Counted from the first letter of the stretch, positions 37,942 to 47,498 are shown. The stretch is 64,000 bases of DNA from Pseudomonas morbosilactucae (GCF_023241715.1 NZ_JALQCW010000008.1:186001-250000), one strand, 5' to 3'. The notes: a model not told the origin generated them from the letters alone. Made by a program: numbers and translations.

Positions 37942-38031
37942 TTCGAACAATTTGCTATCGTGCCGAACCTGCCAGGCCCCAACCAGCGCTGTTGCGGTTT
38001 CCAGATTGACCTATAAGAGAAGCCCCTTGCC

Positions 38032-39330
38032 ATGACCTCTGTGCCCTCGAGTGCCGCGCAGCCTGCGCAACCCGCTCGTCCGTTGACTCGCAACGACTAC
38101 AAAACCCTTTCGCTGTCCGCCCTGGGCGGTGCGCTGGAGTTCTACGATTTCATCATTTTCGTGTTCTTCGCCACCGTGGTCGGCAAGCTGTTCTTCCCGG
38201 CGGACATGCCCGAATGGCTGCGCATGATGCAGACCTTCGGGATCTTTGCCGCCGGTTACCTGGCGCGGCCCCTGGGCGGGATCGTCATGGCCCACTTCGG
38301 CGACCTGCTGGGGCGCAAGAAGATGTTCACCCTGAGCATTTTCATGATGGCGGTGCCGACCCTGATCATGGGCCTGCTGCCGACCTACGCACAGATCGGC
38401 ATGTGGGCACCGATCCTGCTGCTGTTGATGCGGGTGATCCAGGGGGCGGCCATTGGCGGTGAAGTGCCGGGCGCCTGGGTCTTCGTTTCCGAGCACGTAC
38501 CGCAACGCCACATCGGCTACGCCTGCGGCACCCTGACGTCGGGCCTGACCGCCGGCATCCTCCTGGGCTCCCTGGTGGCCACGGCCATCAACAGCATCTA
38601 TACCCCGGTGGAAGTGTCCGACTACGCCTGGCGGATTCCATTCCTGCTGGGCGGTGTGTTCGGCTTGTTCTCGGTCTACCTGCGCCGTTGGCTTCACGAA
38701 ACCCCGGTGTTCGCCGAGTTGCAGCAGCGCAAGGCCCTGGCCGAAGAAGTGCCGCTGCGTGCGGTCTTGCGTGACCATCGTGGGGCGATTGCCATCTCCA
38801 TGCTGCTGACCTGGCTGCTGTCCGCCGGGATCATCGTGGTGATCCTGATGACCCCCACCGTGCTGCAGACCGTCTACAAGTTCCCGGCGGCCACCGCCCT
38901 GGAAGCCAATAGCCTGGCGATTGTCTTTCTTAGCCTGGGCTGCATCGCCTCCGGCGCCCTGGCCGACCGTTTCGGTGCTGGCCGGGTGTTTGTGTTCGGC
39001 AGCGGCCTGCTGCTGGCCACGTCCTGGACCTTCTATCACAGCCTGCTGCAGCACCCCGAGTGGCTGTTCCCGCTCTATGCCCTGACCGGGCTGTTTGTCG
39101 GCACCATCGGCGCCGTGCCCTACGTGATGGTCAAGGCGTTCCCGGCGGTGGTGCGCTTCAGCGGCCTGTCGTTCTCCTACAACCTGGCGTACGCGATCTT
39201 CGGCGGCCTGACGCCGATGGCCGTGACCTGGCTGCTCAAGGAAAGCGCCATGGGCCCGGCCTACTATGTGGCGATCATTTGCAGCCTGGGGATGCTGGTG
39301 GGCCTGTATTTGTGGAAGAAGGGCCGCTGA
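38032..39330 (+). CDS. MFS transporter, metabolite:H+ symporter (MHS) type
   Basis: A 432-residue protein with 12 hydrophobic segments. It has the MHS-family opening SALGGALEFYDFIIFVFFAT, the loop HFGDLLGRKKMFTLSI and the helix GAAIGGEVPGAWVFVSEHVP (about 140-160). Members take up dicarboxylates, proline/betaine or aromatic acids with protons; the substrate is not evident. AGAGAAG precedes ATG 38032. It is followed by a bidirectional hairpin and then the phosphate regulon. Confidence 0.86.
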   Translation: MTSVPSSAAQPAQPARPLTRNDYKTLSLSALGGALEFYDFIIFVFFATVVGKLFFPADMPEWLRMMQTFGIFAAGYLARPLGGIVMAHFGDLLGRKKMFTLSIFMMAVPTLIMGLLPTYAQIGMWAPILLLLMRVIQGAAIGGEVPGAWVFVSEHVPQRHIGYACGTLTSGLTAGILLGSLVATAINSIYTPVEVSDYAWRIPFLLGGVFGLFSVYLRRWLHETPVFAELQQRKALAEEVPLRAVLRDHRGAIAISMLLTWLLSAGIIVVILMTPTVLQTVYKFPAATALEANSLAIVFLSLGCIASGALADRFGAGRVFVFGSGLLLATSWTFYHSLLQHPEWLFPLYALTGLFVGTIGAVPYVMVKAFPAVVRFSGLSFSYNLAYAIFGGLTPMAVTWLLKESAMGPAYYVAIICSLGMLVGLYLWKKGR

Positions 39331-39370
39331 TCCGGTCCCTACAGAGCGGCGCTTGAGCCGTGCTTCAGCG

Positions 39371-39403
39371 AAAGGCCAGCCTCTTCATCGAATGCTGGCC
39401 TTT
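39371..39403. terminator. Bidirectional terminator hairpin
   Basis: AAAGGCCAGC/GCTGGCCTTT, a perfect 10-bp stem with a 13-nt loop, ends the MFS transporter gene just before the PHO box of pstS. Confidence 0.78.
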
Positions 39404-39410
39404 CATCTAA

Positions 39411-39428
39411 TTGTCATATTTCAGACAT
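39411..39428 (+). promoter_or_regulatory. PHO box of pstS
   Basis: TTGTCAT-ATTT-CAGACAT matches the PhoB consensus of two CTGTCAT half-sites separated by four bases, and lies 68 bp upstream of the pstS start. PhoB~P would activate pstS in phosphate limitation. Confidence 0.85.
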
Positions 39429-39495
39429 AGAGTGTTCACATGGCCTACAGATACTTGGCCCCGACTTAACACACCCTATCTGCTAGGAGTAAGGC

Positions 39496-40479
39496 ATGAA
39501 ACTGAAGCGTTTGATGGCGGCAATGACCTTTGTCGCCGCTGGCGTTGCGACTGCCAACGCGGTTGCCGCTGTCGACCCTGCTATCCCGAGCTACACCAAG
39601 ACCACGGGTGTTTCGGGCAACCTGTCCAGCGTCGGTTCCGATACCTTGGCCAACCTGATGACCCTGTGGGCCGAGAACTACAAAAAGGAATACCCGAACG
39701 TCAACATCCAGATCCAGGCTGCCGGCTCCGCCACTGCGCCACCTGCGTTGACTGAAGGCACCTCGAACCTGGGCCCGATGAGCCGCAAGATGAAGGACAC
39801 CGAACTGGCGGCCTTCGAGCAGAAGTACGGTTACAAGCCAACCGCTATCCCGGTGGCCGTGGACGCCCTGGCGGTGTTCGTGCACAAGGACAACCCGATC
39901 CAGCACCTGACCATGGAACAGGTCGATGCGATCTTCTCCTCCACTCGCCTGTGTGGCGCCAAGGCTGAAGCCAAGACCTGGGGCGACCTGGGTGTGACCG
40001 GCGACCTGGCCAACAAGCCTGTGCAACTGTTCGGTCGTAACTCGGTATCCGGCACCTACGGCTACTTCAAGGAAGAAGCCCTGTGCAAAGGCGACTTCAA
40101 GCCTAACGTCAACGAACAACCGGGCTCGGCCTCGGTGGTGCAGTCCATCAGCTCCTCGCTGAACGGCATCGGTTACTCGGGCATCGGTTACAAGACCGCC
40201 AGCGTGAAGACCGTGGCCCTGGCCAAGAAAGGCAGCACTGAGTTCATCGAAGACACCGAAGAAAACGCCCTGAACGGCAAGTACCCGCTGTCGCGCTTCC
40301 TCTACGTTTACATCAACAAAGCCCCGAACAAGCCTCTGGCCCCGCTGGAAGCCGAGTTCGTGAAACTGGTCCTGTCCAAGCAGGGTCAGGAAGTTGTGGT
40401 GAAAGACGGTTACATCCCGCTGCCAGCCAAAGTGGCCGCCAAGGCCCTGGCTGACCTGGGTCTGAAAGAAGGTAACTAA
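39496..40479 (+). CDS. pstS: Periplasmic phosphate-binding protein
   Basis: A 327-residue protein with a signal peptide (about 1-25), [35 protein letters not shown] and [12 protein letters not shown], the phosphate-contact regions of PstS-type proteins. It captures phosphate for the PstCAB transporter. AGGAG precedes the ATG. It is longer in its N-terminal part and rather different from E. coli PstS; it resembles the P. aeruginosa PA5369 type. A PHO box lies upstream, and a palindromic REP-like hairpin follows. Confidence 0.92.
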   Translation: MKLKRLMAAMTFVAAGVATANAVAAVDPAIPSYTKTTGVSGNLSSVGSDTLANLMTLWAENYKKEYPNVNIQIQAAGSATAPPALTEGTSNLGPMSRKMKDTELAAFEQKYGYKPTAIPVAVDALAVFVHKDNPIQHLTMEQVDAIFSSTRLCGAKAEAKTWGDLGVTGDLANKPVQLFGRNSVSGTYGYFKEEALCKGDFKPNVNEQPGSASVVQSISSSLNGIGYSGIGYKTASVKTVALAKKGSTEFIEDTEENALNGKYPLSRFLYVYINKAPNKPLAPLEAEFVKLVLSKQGQEVVVKDGYIPLPAKVAAKALADLGLKEGN

Positions 40480-40488
40480 GGCGCTACC

Positions 40489-40514
40489 GTAGGAGCTGGC
40501 TCGCCGGCTCCTAC
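40489..40514. repeat. REP-like palindrome after pstS
   Basis: GTAGGAGCTGGC and GCCGGCTCCTAC form a nearly perfect 12-bp palindrome directly after the pstS stop codon. It could stabilise the 3' end of an abundant pstS message and reduce read-through into pstC. Confidence 0.75.
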
Positions 40515-40572
40515 AACCCCTTTTCTGTCCGCTGCCAGCTTTGCTTCGCGGCGGTTTTGTTGCGTCACTGCA

Positions 40573-40590
40573 TTGTCATCTTTCTGTCAT
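40573..40590 (+). promoter_or_regulatory. PHO box of pstC
   Basis: TTGTCAT-CTTT-CTGTCAT fits the PHO consensus with one mismatch. It ends 22 bp before the pstC ATG, so pstC-pstA-pstB-phoU have a PhoB promoter separate from that of pstS. Confidence 0.88.
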
Positions 40591-40612
40591 ACAGGATCGC
40601 TAGGGTGTGCGC

Positions 40613-42898
40613 ATGAATGATCTGGCCAATTCCCCCATGACTACGACTTCTCCCCCCAAGCGCATTGATTTCAATACGCCTGAGTTGCAACGCAAGCGCC
40701 GTATTCGCGCGCTGAAAGATCGCCTGACCCGTTGGTACGTCCTTGTGGGCGGCCTGGCGGTGTTGGCCGCAATTACCCTGATTTTCTTCTTCCTGGCTTA
40801 CGTCGTCGCGCCGTTGTTCCAGGGTGCCGACCTGACCGCCAAGGACCCGCTGACCCCGGCCTGGATGCAGGACGCCGGCAAGCCGCTGATGTTCTCTCTT
40901 GAAGAGCAGAACCAGGTCGGCATGCGCGTTTCCGACAAGGGCCAGGCGCTGTTCTTCGACATCGATTCGGGCGCCGAGCTGCGCCGCGTCGACTTGCCGA
41001 TCCCGGCCGGTACTCAAGTCACCGCCATCGGCAAGGACCAGCCCGGCAGCCCGCTGGTGGTGGTCGGCCTGTCCAACGGCCAGGCCCTGGTGTTTCGTCA
41101 CACCTATAAAGTGACCTACCCGGATGGCAAGAAAACCATCTCCCCGGCCATTGAATACCCTTACGGCGAAACCCCGATCGTGCTCAACGAGCAGGGCGGT
41201 GCACTGGAGCACGTCAACCTCAACGCCACGGACTCCGCGCTGGTGCTGGCCGGTTCGACCGGTGCCCAGCTGCAGGTGCTGCAACTGACCCGTGAAGAAA
41301 ACATGATGACTGGGGAAGTCACCAGCGAGCAGAAGCGCATCGAGCTGCCGCAGATGACCGAGCCGGTCAAGGCCATGTACGTCGATCCGCGCCAGCAATG
41401 GTTGTATGTGATCAACGGCCGGGCCCAGGCCGACGTGTTCAGCCTGCGCGACAAGAGCCTCAACGGTCGCTACAAACTGCTGGAAGACGCCGACAGCGAA
41501 GTCACCGCCAGCACCCAACTGGTGGGCGGCATCTCGCTGATCATCGGTACGTCCAAGGGTGGCCTGGCCCAGTGGTTCATGGCCCGCGACCCGGACGGCG
41601 AGCTGCGCCTGAAGCAGATCCGCACCTTCCAGATGGGCACCGCACCGGTCATCGAAATCACTGCCGAAGAGCGTCGCAAGGGCTTTGTCGCCCTGGACGC
41701 CGCCGGCAAGCTCGGCGTGTTCCACAGCACCGCCCACCGCACCCTGCTGGTGGATCAGGTGGTGGAAGGCCAGGGCCTGTTCGGCCTGTCGCCACGGGCC
41801 AACCGGGTGATCGTCGAAGCCGGTGGCAAGTTGCAGCCGCTGGTGCTGGACAACCCGCACCCGGAAGTGTCCTGGAGCGCGCTGTGGAGCAAGGTCTGGT
41901 ACGAGAACTACGACGAGCCTAAATACGTCTGGCAATCCACAGCGGCCAACACCGACTTCGAACCCAAGCTGAGCCTGTCGCCCCTGACCTTCGGCACCTT
42001 GAAGGCCGCGTTCTACGCCATGCTCTTGGCGGCGCCCTTGGCGGTGGCGGCAGCGATCTACACCGCTTACTTCATGGCCCCGGGCATGCGCCGCAAGGTC
42101 AAGCCGGTGATCGAGCTGATGGAAGCGATGCCGACGGTGATCCTCGGCTTCTTCGCCGGCCTGTTCCTCGCCCCCTATGTAGAAGGCCACCTGCCGGGCA
42201 TCTTCAGCCTGCTGATGCTGCTGCCAATCGGCATCCTGGTGGCAGGCTTCGCCTTCAGCCGCCTGCCGGAGTCGGTCCGCCTGAAAGTGCCGGACGGTTG
42301 GGAAAGTGCGTTGCTGATCCCGGTGATCCTGTTCGTGGGCTGGCTGTCGCTGTACATGAGCCCGTTCATGGAGAACTGGTTCTTCGGCGGTGACATGCGC
42401 ATGTGGATCTCCCACGACCTGGGCATTACCTACGACCAGCGCAACGCACTGGTGGTCGGCCTGGCCATGGGCTTTGCGGTGATCCCGAACATCTATTCGA
42501 TCGCCGAAGACGCCGTGTTCAGCGTGCCGCGGGGCCTGACCCTGGGTTCCCTGGCCCTGGGCGCTACGCCGTGGCAGACCATGACCCGCGTGGTGATCCT
42601 CACCGCCAGCCCGGGCATCTTCTCGGCCCTGATGATCGGCATGGGCCGCGCCGTCGGCGAAACCATGATCGTGCTGATGGCCACCGGTAACACCCCGGTC
42701 ATGGAAATGAACCTGTTCGAAGGCCTGCGCACCCTGGCCGCCAACGTTGCGGTGGAAATGCCCGAATCGGAAGTCGGCGGCAGCCACTACCGCGTGCTGT
42801 TCCTCTCGGCGCTGGTGCTGCTGTTGTTCACCTTCGTCATGAACACCCTCGCGGAGCTGATCCGTCAGCGTCTGCGCAAGAAATACTCGTCGCTTTAA
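40613..42898 (+). CDS. pstC: Phosphate ABC transporter permease PstC, long form
   Basis: A 761-residue permease, more than twice the length of E. coli PstC (about 320). One N-terminal membrane helix (about 45-72) is followed by a large soluble part, about 75-455, that must lie in the periplasm and looks beta-propeller-like. Then comes the usual permease core (about 465-755) with the EAA loop PRGLTLGSLALGATPWQTMT (about 637-656) and MGRAVGETMIVLMATGNTP. AGGG precedes ATG 40613; GTG 40607 is an alternative. pstA begins 15 bp downstream. Confidence 0.92.
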   Translation: MNDLANSPMTTTSPPKRIDFNTPELQRKRRIRALKDRLTRWYVLVGGLAVLAAITLIFFFLAYVVAPLFQGADLTAKDPLTPAWMQDAGKPLMFSLEEQNQVGMRVSDKGQALFFDIDSGAELRRVDLPIPAGTQVTAIGKDQPGSPLVVVGLSNGQALVFRHTYKVTYPDGKKTISPAIEYPYGETPIVLNEQGGALEHVNLNATDSALVLAGSTGAQLQVLQLTREENMMTGEVTSEQKRIELPQMTEPVKAMYVDPRQQWLYVINGRAQADVFSLRDKSLNGRYKLLEDADSEVTASTQLVGGISLIIGTSKGGLAQWFMARDPDGELRLKQIRTFQMGTAPVIEITAEERRKGFVALDAAGKLGVFHSTAHRTLLVDQVVEGQGLFGLSPRANRVIVEAGGKLQPLVLDNPHPEVSWSALWSKVWYENYDEPKYVWQSTAANTDFEPKLSLSPLTFGTLKAAFYAMLLAAPLAVAAAIYTAYFMAPGMRRKVKPVIELMEAMPTVILGFFAGLFLAPYVEGHLPGIFSLLMLLPIGILVAGFAFSRLPESVRLKVPDGWESALLIPVILFVGWLSLYMSPFMENWFFGGDMRMWISHDLGITYDQRNALVVGLAMGFAVIPNIYSIAEDAVFSVPRGLTLGSLALGATPWQTMTRVVILTASPGIFSALMIGMGRAVGETMIVLMATGNTPVMEMNLFEGLRTLAANVAVEMPESEVGGSHYRVLFLSALVLLLFTFVMNTLAELIRQRLRKKYSSL

Positions 42899-42913
42899 TA
42901 AAGGTAGAAGTCT

Positions 42914-44584
42914 GTGAAACAGAACTCCCTGAAAGGTTGGTTCAAGAGCGGCGCCCCAGGCGTCTGGATCAGCGGTGGCGCGGTGTCCATCGCGGTCATC
43001 ATGACCATTGGCCTGCTGGCGGTGATTGCCGTACGCGGCCTGGGCCACTTCTGGCCCGCCGACCTGGTGCACGCGCAGTACGACATCCCGGGCCAGGCCC
43101 AGCAGTTGGTTGTCGGTGAAGTGGTGCAGAAGGAAGAAGTGCCCCGCGCCCGTCTGAAAAGCGCCGGCTTGCCGGTGCCGGACCAAGGCCCGGAGTTCAT
43201 GACCCGTGAGCTGATCAAGGTCGGCAACCGTGACCTGAACGGCAATGACTTCACCTGGATCGTTGGCGAGTGGCTGACCAACCAGACCACGCCACGCGAG
43301 TTGATGGCCATCGAGCGGCGTGAGTGGGGCAACTTCTACGGCTACCTGGTCAACGTCAAAGAAAGCGGCAAGGTGATTGCCGAAGGCGAAGCGGCCTGGC
43401 CGGAACTGCAGGCGCGCATCCAGCGCGTCAGCCAACTGGCGGCCCAGCTCAAGACCCTGGAAAAAACCGATATCGGCGCGATCAACGCCGGCCTTGAACG
43501 CATCCGTCTGCACAGCCGCAAGCTGGAGCTGGAAGGCAAACTCGACGCCACCGCCCAGGCGGACATGGAAACCGAGCGCGCCGAACTCAATGCCCGTTAT
43601 CAGGACATCGAGGCGCGTCTGAGCGACCTGCACGCCCAGGTCAACCGCGACAGCCTGACGGCCCGCGATGCCAACGGCAAGGAAGTGGTCATCGACCTGG
43701 GCAAGGTGGTGCACGCTTATCAGCCCAACGGCATGAGCACCCTGACCAAGGTCGGTTTCTATTTCAGCAAGGTCTGGGAATTCCTCAGCGACGACCCGCG
43801 TGAAGCCAACACCGAGGGCGGGATCTTCCCAGCGATTTTCGGCACCGTGATGATGACCCTGATCATGGCCATGATCGTCACCCCGTTCGGCGTGCTGGCA
43901 GCGGTCTACCTGCGTGAATATGCGCGCCAGGGCCCCATGACTCGCTTGATCCGCATCGCCGTGAACAACCTGGCGGGGGTTCCGGCCATCGTCTACGGCG
44001 TGTTCGGCCTGGGCTTCTTCGTTTATGTACTCGGTGGTTCCCTGGACCGCATGTTCTTCCCTGAAGCTCTGCCGGCGCCGACCTTCGGCACCCCGGGCCT
44101 GCTCTGGGCGTCCCTGACCCTGGCGCTGCTGGCGGTGCCGGTGGTGATCGTGGCCACCGAGGAAGGCCTGGCGCGGATTCCCCGCACCGTGCGTGAAGGT
44201 TCCCTGGCCCTGGGTGCGACCAAGGCCGAGACCTTGTGGAAAATCGTCCTGCCCATGGCCAGCCCGGCAATGATGACCGGCATGATCCTCGCCGTGGCCC
44301 GCGCCGCCGGTGAAGTGGCGCCGCTGATGCTGGTGGGTGTGGTGAAACTGGCGCCGTCGCTGCCGGTGGACGGCAACTACCCGTACCTGCACCTGGACCA
44401 GAAGATCATGCACCTGGGCTTCCACATCTATGACGTCGGCTTCCAGAGCCCCAACGTCGAGGCCGCGCGGCCGCTGGTGTACGCCACGGCGCTGCTGCTG
44501 GTGCTGGTGATCGCTACGTTGAACCTGTCGGCCGTGTGGATCCGTAACCACCTGCGGGAAAAATACAAAGCGCTGGACAGCTAA
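42914..44584 (+). CDS. pstA: Phosphate ABC transporter permease PstA, long form
   Basis: A 556-residue permease (E. coli PstA is about 296). After one helix (about 20-42) comes a periplasmic insert of about 250 residues including a long charged coiled coil (about 155-235, e.g. ETERAELNARYQDIEARLSD). The permease core (about 295-550) has the EAA loop PRTVREGSLALGATKAETLW (about 421-440). It starts with GTG 42914, and AAGGTAG lies upstream. Paired with the enlarged PstC, this suggests a transporter with a bulky periplasmic assembly. Confidence 0.92.
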   Translation: MKQNSLKGWFKSGAPGVWISGGAVSIAVIMTIGLLAVIAVRGLGHFWPADLVHAQYDIPGQAQQLVVGEVVQKEEVPRARLKSAGLPVPDQGPEFMTRELIKVGNRDLNGNDFTWIVGEWLTNQTTPRELMAIERREWGNFYGYLVNVKESGKVIAEGEAAWPELQARIQRVSQLAAQLKTLEKTDIGAINAGLERIRLHSRKLELEGKLDATAQADMETERAELNARYQDIEARLSDLHAQVNRDSLTARDANGKEVVIDLGKVVHAYQPNGMSTLTKVGFYFSKVWEFLSDDPREANTEGGIFPAIFGTVMMTLIMAMIVTPFGVLAAVYLREYARQGPMTRLIRIAVNNLAGVPAIVYGVFGLGFFVYVLGGSLDRMFFPEALPAPTFGTPGLLWASLTLALLAVPVVIVATEEGLARIPRTVREGSLALGATKAETLWKIVLPMASPAMMTGMILAVARAAGEVAPLMLVGVVKLAPSLPVDGNYPYLHLDQKIMHLGFHIYDVGFQSPNVEAARPLVYATALLLVLVIATLNLSAVWIRNHLREKYKALDS

Positions 44585-44588
44585 TCAA

Positions 44589-44686
44589 TAAGCCACAAGC
44601 GGCAGGCTCCAAGCGGCAAACTACGTGTCGCAAGCCGCTTTTGCCCAAACTTGCGGCTTGCAGCTAGAAGCTTGCAGCTACGAACG
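44589..44686. repeat. Short CAAGC/GCTTG-type repeats between pstA and pstB
   Basis: Repeated fragments such as AAGCGGCA, GCAAGCCGC, GCGGCTTGCAGCT and AAGCTTGCAGCT alternate on both strands. The same kind of sequence occurs after pstB and between phoR and phoB. The fragments are mutually complementary, so the spacer can fold into hairpins. Confidence 0.75.
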
Positions 44687-44696
44687 GAGTGAGACC

Positions 44697-45530
44697 ATGC
44701 AACACGAAACCCACACCCATGGCATCAACATGTCCGCTCTGGGTCGCGACAAGCAGAGTCTGGACCTGGAACAGGAAACCGTGGCCATTGAAGTGCCCGG
44801 CCTGAGCCTGTTCTACGGCGATAAACAAGCGTTGTTCGACGTCAGCATGAACATCCCCAAGCAGCGCGTGACGGCATTTATCGGCCCGTCCGGCTGCGGC
44901 AAGTCCACGTTGCTGCGGACCTTCAACCGCATGAACGACCTGGTGGATGGTTGCCGTGTGGAAGGCGCCATCAACCTCTACGGCAACAACATCTACCGCA
45001 AGGGCGAAGACGTGGCCGAGCTGCGTCGCCGTGTGGGCATGGTGTTCCAGAAGCCCAACCCGTTCCCCAAGACCATTTATGAAAACGTGGTCTACGGCCT
45101 GCGGATCCAGGGCATCAACAAGAAGCGCATCCTTGATGAGGCCGTGGAATGGGCCCTCAAGGGCGCGGCGCTGTGGGATGAGGTCAAGGACCGCCTGCAC
45201 GAATCGGCCCTGGGCCTGTCGGGTGGTCAGCAACAACGTCTGGTGATCGCCCGCACCATCGCGGTGGAGCCGGAAGTGCTGCTGCTGGACGAACCCTGTT
45301 CGGCACTGGACCCGATCTCGACCCTGAAAGTCGAAGAGCTGATCTACGAACTGAAATCCAAATTCACCATCGTCATCGTGACCCACAACATGCAGCAGGC
45401 GGCGCGGGTTTCCGACTACACGGCCTTTATGTACATGGGCAAACTGGTGGAATTCGGCGACACCGATACCCTGTTCACCAACCCGGCGAAAAAGCAGACC
45501 GAAGACTACATCACGGGGCGCTACGGCTAG
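44697..45530 (+). CDS. pstB: Phosphate ABC transporter ATP-binding protein
   Basis: A 277-residue ATPase: Walker [10 protein letters not shown], signature LSGGQQQR, Walker [12 protein letters not shown] and the switch [13 protein letters not shown] are all present. It powers phosphate import with PstCA and, with PhoU, signals phosphate sufficiency to PhoR. GGAG precedes ATG 44697. The frame is open 24 codons upstream, but that stretch falls in the repeat spacer. Confidence 0.95.
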   Translation: MQHETHTHGINMSALGRDKQSLDLEQETVAIEVPGLSLFYGDKQALFDVSMNIPKQRVTAFIGPSGCGKSTLLRTFNRMNDLVDGCRVEGAINLYGNNIYRKGEDVAELRRRVGMVFQKPNPFPKTIYENVVYGLRIQGINKKRILDEAVEWALKGAALWDEVKDRLHESALGLSGGQQQRLVIARTIAVEPEVLLLDEPCSALDPISTLKVEELIYELKSKFTIVIVTHNMQQAARVSDYTAFMYMGKLVEFGDTDTLFTNPAKKQTEDYITGRYG

Positions 45531-45540
45531 TTGAGGCAGT

Positions 45541-45630
45541 TGTAAGCCGCAGGCTTCAAGCGGCAAGTTAAAGCGGTTCAGCGTAACGACACACATTGGC
45601 TTGCAGCTTGTAGCTTGCGGCTTACAGCTT
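45541..45630. repeat. CAAGC/GCTTG-type repeats between pstB and phoU
   Basis: TAAGCCGCAGGCTTCAAGCGGCAAG near the left and TTGGCTTGCAGCTTGTAGCTTGCGGCTTA near the right are inverted relative to each other and resemble the pstA-pstB spacer. Confidence 0.75.
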
Positions 45631-45645
45631 TTGCGGAGCAATCGC

Positions 45646-46407
45646 ATGATTAGTAAAGAAGGCCTTACCCACCACATCTCCGCGCAGTTCAACGCCGAGC
45701 TGGAAGAGGTGCGCAGCCACCTGCTGGCCATGGGCGGGCTGGTGGAGAAACAAGTCAATGACGCGGTTACCGCGCTGATCGAGGCCGACTCCGGCCTGGC
45801 CCAGCAAGTGCGCGAGATCGATGACCAGATCAATCAGATGGAGCGCAACATCGACGAGGAGTGCCTGCGCATTCTTGCCCGTCGCCAGCCGGCGGCCTCT
45901 GACTTGCGCTTGATCATCAGCATTTCCAAGTCGGTGATCGACCTGGAACGCATCGGCGACGAAGCCACCAAGATCGCCCGTCGTGCCATCCAGTTGTGCG
46001 AAGAAGGCGAAGCGCCACGGGGCTACGTCGAAGTGCGCCACATTGGCGATCAGGTGCGCAACATGGTCCGCGATGCCCTGGATGCCTTTGCCCGTTTTGA
46101 CGCCGAGCTGGCGCTGTCCGTGGCCCAGTACGACAAGATCATCGACCGCGAATACAAGACCGCTCTGCGCGAGCTGGCCACCTACATGATGGAAGATCCG
46201 CGCTCGATCTCGCGGGTACTGAGCATTATCTGGGTACTTCGCTCCCTGGAGCGTATTGGCGACCATGCGCGGAACATCTCCGAGCTGGTGATCTACCTGG
46301 TACGCGGCACCGATGTGCGCCATTTGGGCCTCAAGCGCATGAAGGAAGAAGTTGAAGGAACCAGTGCTGAAAGCGCTAATGTTCCGGGCAAAACTGACGA
46401 TAAGTAA
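45646..46407 (+). CDS. phoU: Phosphate signalling protein PhoU
   Basis: A 253-residue PhoU with two three-helix bundles, each carrying the metal-binding signature: DLERIGDEATKIARRA (about 100-115) and SLERIGDHARNISELV (about 201-216). It links PstB activity to PhoR so that the Pho regulon is off when phosphate is plentiful. The start ATG 45646 has GGAG upstream. A strong terminator follows. Confidence 0.94.
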   Translation: MISKEGLTHHISAQFNAELEEVRSHLLAMGGLVEKQVNDAVTALIEADSGLAQQVREIDDQINQMERNIDEECLRILARRQPAASDLRLIISISKSVIDLERIGDEATKIARRAIQLCEEGEAPRGYVEVRHIGDQVRNMVRDALDAFARFDAELALSVAQYDKIIDREYKTALRELATYMMEDPRSISRVLSIIWVLRSLERIGDHARNISELVIYLVRGTDVRHLGLKRMKEEVEGTSAESANVPGKTDDK

Positions 46408-46422
46408 GATTGCCCAAGACGA

Positions 46423-46449
46423 ACGCCCGGCCCTTGGCCGGGCGTTTTT
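46423..46449 (+). terminator. Rho-independent terminator of the pst-phoU operon
   Basis: A perfect 10-bp stem ACGCCCGGCC/GGCCGGGCGT with a 3-nt loop and a run of T, 15 bp after the phoU stop codon. Confidence 0.93.
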
Positions 46450-46571
46450 GTTTGCGGCTTTTCCAGTAAAAAGCAGCACCCGCGAACGAAAAGTCCCGGC
46501 GTGACTGAAGAGTTTTGGCAAAGTGCCATCAGCCAGCGTTATGCTTGCCGGGATTTTTAAAGGGGTGTTGG

Positions 46572-47498
46572 ATGAGCAAGATCAGTGTGTTGGTGGTGGA
46601 CGATGCTTCGTTCATTCGTGACCTGGTGAAGAAGTGCCTGCGTAACTACTTCCCGGGTATCCGGACCGAAGATGCGGTCAACGGTAAAAAGGCCCAGGCG
46701 ATGCTGGCCAAGGAAGCGTTCGACCTGGTGCTGTGCGACTGGGAAATGCCGGAAATGTCCGGTCTCGAACTGCTGACCTGGTGCCGCACCCAGGACGCCC
46801 TGAAAAGCATGCCGTTCGTGATGGTCACCAGCCGTGGCGACAAGGAGAACGTGGTCCAGGCGATTCAGGCCGGTGTCTCCGGCTACGTCAGCAAGCCTTT
46901 CACCAACGAACAGCTGCTGACCAAGGTCAAGCAGGCGCTGAACAAGGTCGGCAAGCTCGATACCCTGATGAACAGCGCGCCCACCCGGATGAACTCGGCG
47001 TTCGGCAACGACTCCCTGAGCGCCCTGACCGGCGGCAAGACCGAAGTGCTGGGCGCCGCCGCCCCTGCGGCCAAGCCGGCCGCACCAGCGGCAGCCGCCC
47101 CCCGTGGTTTGCTCAACAGCCCACCGGTGAAGGCTCCAACGCCAGCGTCGGCGGCATCGGGCGGTCGTGGTCAAGGCCAGTTGCGTCTGCCAAGCGGTAC
47201 CCAGCAATGCGTGATCAAGGCCCTGAGCATCAAGGAAGCCTTGCTGGTGGTGAAGCGCGGTGAAGTGCTGCCTCAGGTGCTGGACAGCGCCGTACTCGAC
47301 CTGGAGCAGGGCGATAACGCCGAGGTGGCCCGTTTGAACGGCTACCTGCATGCGGTGGTGGCCCACGAGCCGAAGCCGGACAGCGATTGGCTGCAACTGA
47401 CCTTCCGTTTTGTCGATCAAGACGCACAGAAGCTCGATTACATTTCGCGCCTGATCGCCCGCGGTACCGCGCAGAAGCACTTCGTCCCGGGCGCTTGA
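46572..47498 (+). CDS. Response regulator with C-terminal PilZ-like domain
   Basis: A 308-residue protein. An N-terminal receiver domain (about 1-125) has VLVVDDASFIRD, the phosphorylation-site strand LVLCDWEMPEMSG and VTSRG...SKPF. A flexible Ala/Pro/Gly-rich linker (about 150-200) leads to a C-terminal PilZ-like domain (about 205-300), the type that binds cyclic-di-GMP, though no classic RxxxR motif is evident at its start. It has no partner kinase here. The position next to the pst-phoU operon is conserved in P. aeruginosa (PA5364, as I recall). GGGG lies 8 nt before ATG 46572. Confidence 0.8.
   Translation: MSKISVLVVDDASFIRDLVKKCLRNYFPGIRTEDAVNGKKAQAMLAKEAFDLVLCDWEMPEMSGLELLTWCRTQDALKSMPFVMVTSRGDKENVVQAIQAGVSGYVSKPFTNEQLLTKVKQALNKVGKLDTLMNSAPTRMNSAFGNDSLSALTGGKTEVLGAAAPAAKPAAPAAAAPRGLLNSPPVKAPTPASAASGGRGQGQLRLPSGTQQCVIKALSIKEALLVVKRGEVLPQVLDSAVLDLEQGDNAEVARLNGYLHAVVAHEPKPDSDWLQLTFRFVDQDAQKLDYISRLIARGTAQKHFVPGA

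Noticed and set aside
37744-37950. 68-codon minus-strand frame in the spacer before the MFS gene
   Set aside because: No ribosome binding site, no similarity and poor coding composition.
40565-44551. Minus-strand reading frame of 1328 codons
   Set aside because: It lies wholly antisense to pstC and pstA and is rich in His, Gln, Gly and Arg, as expected for the shadow of high-GC genes.
44589-45630. Repeat spacers in the pst operon as a CRISPR array
   Set aside because: Units are degenerate, not evenly spaced and lack unique spacers of constant length.
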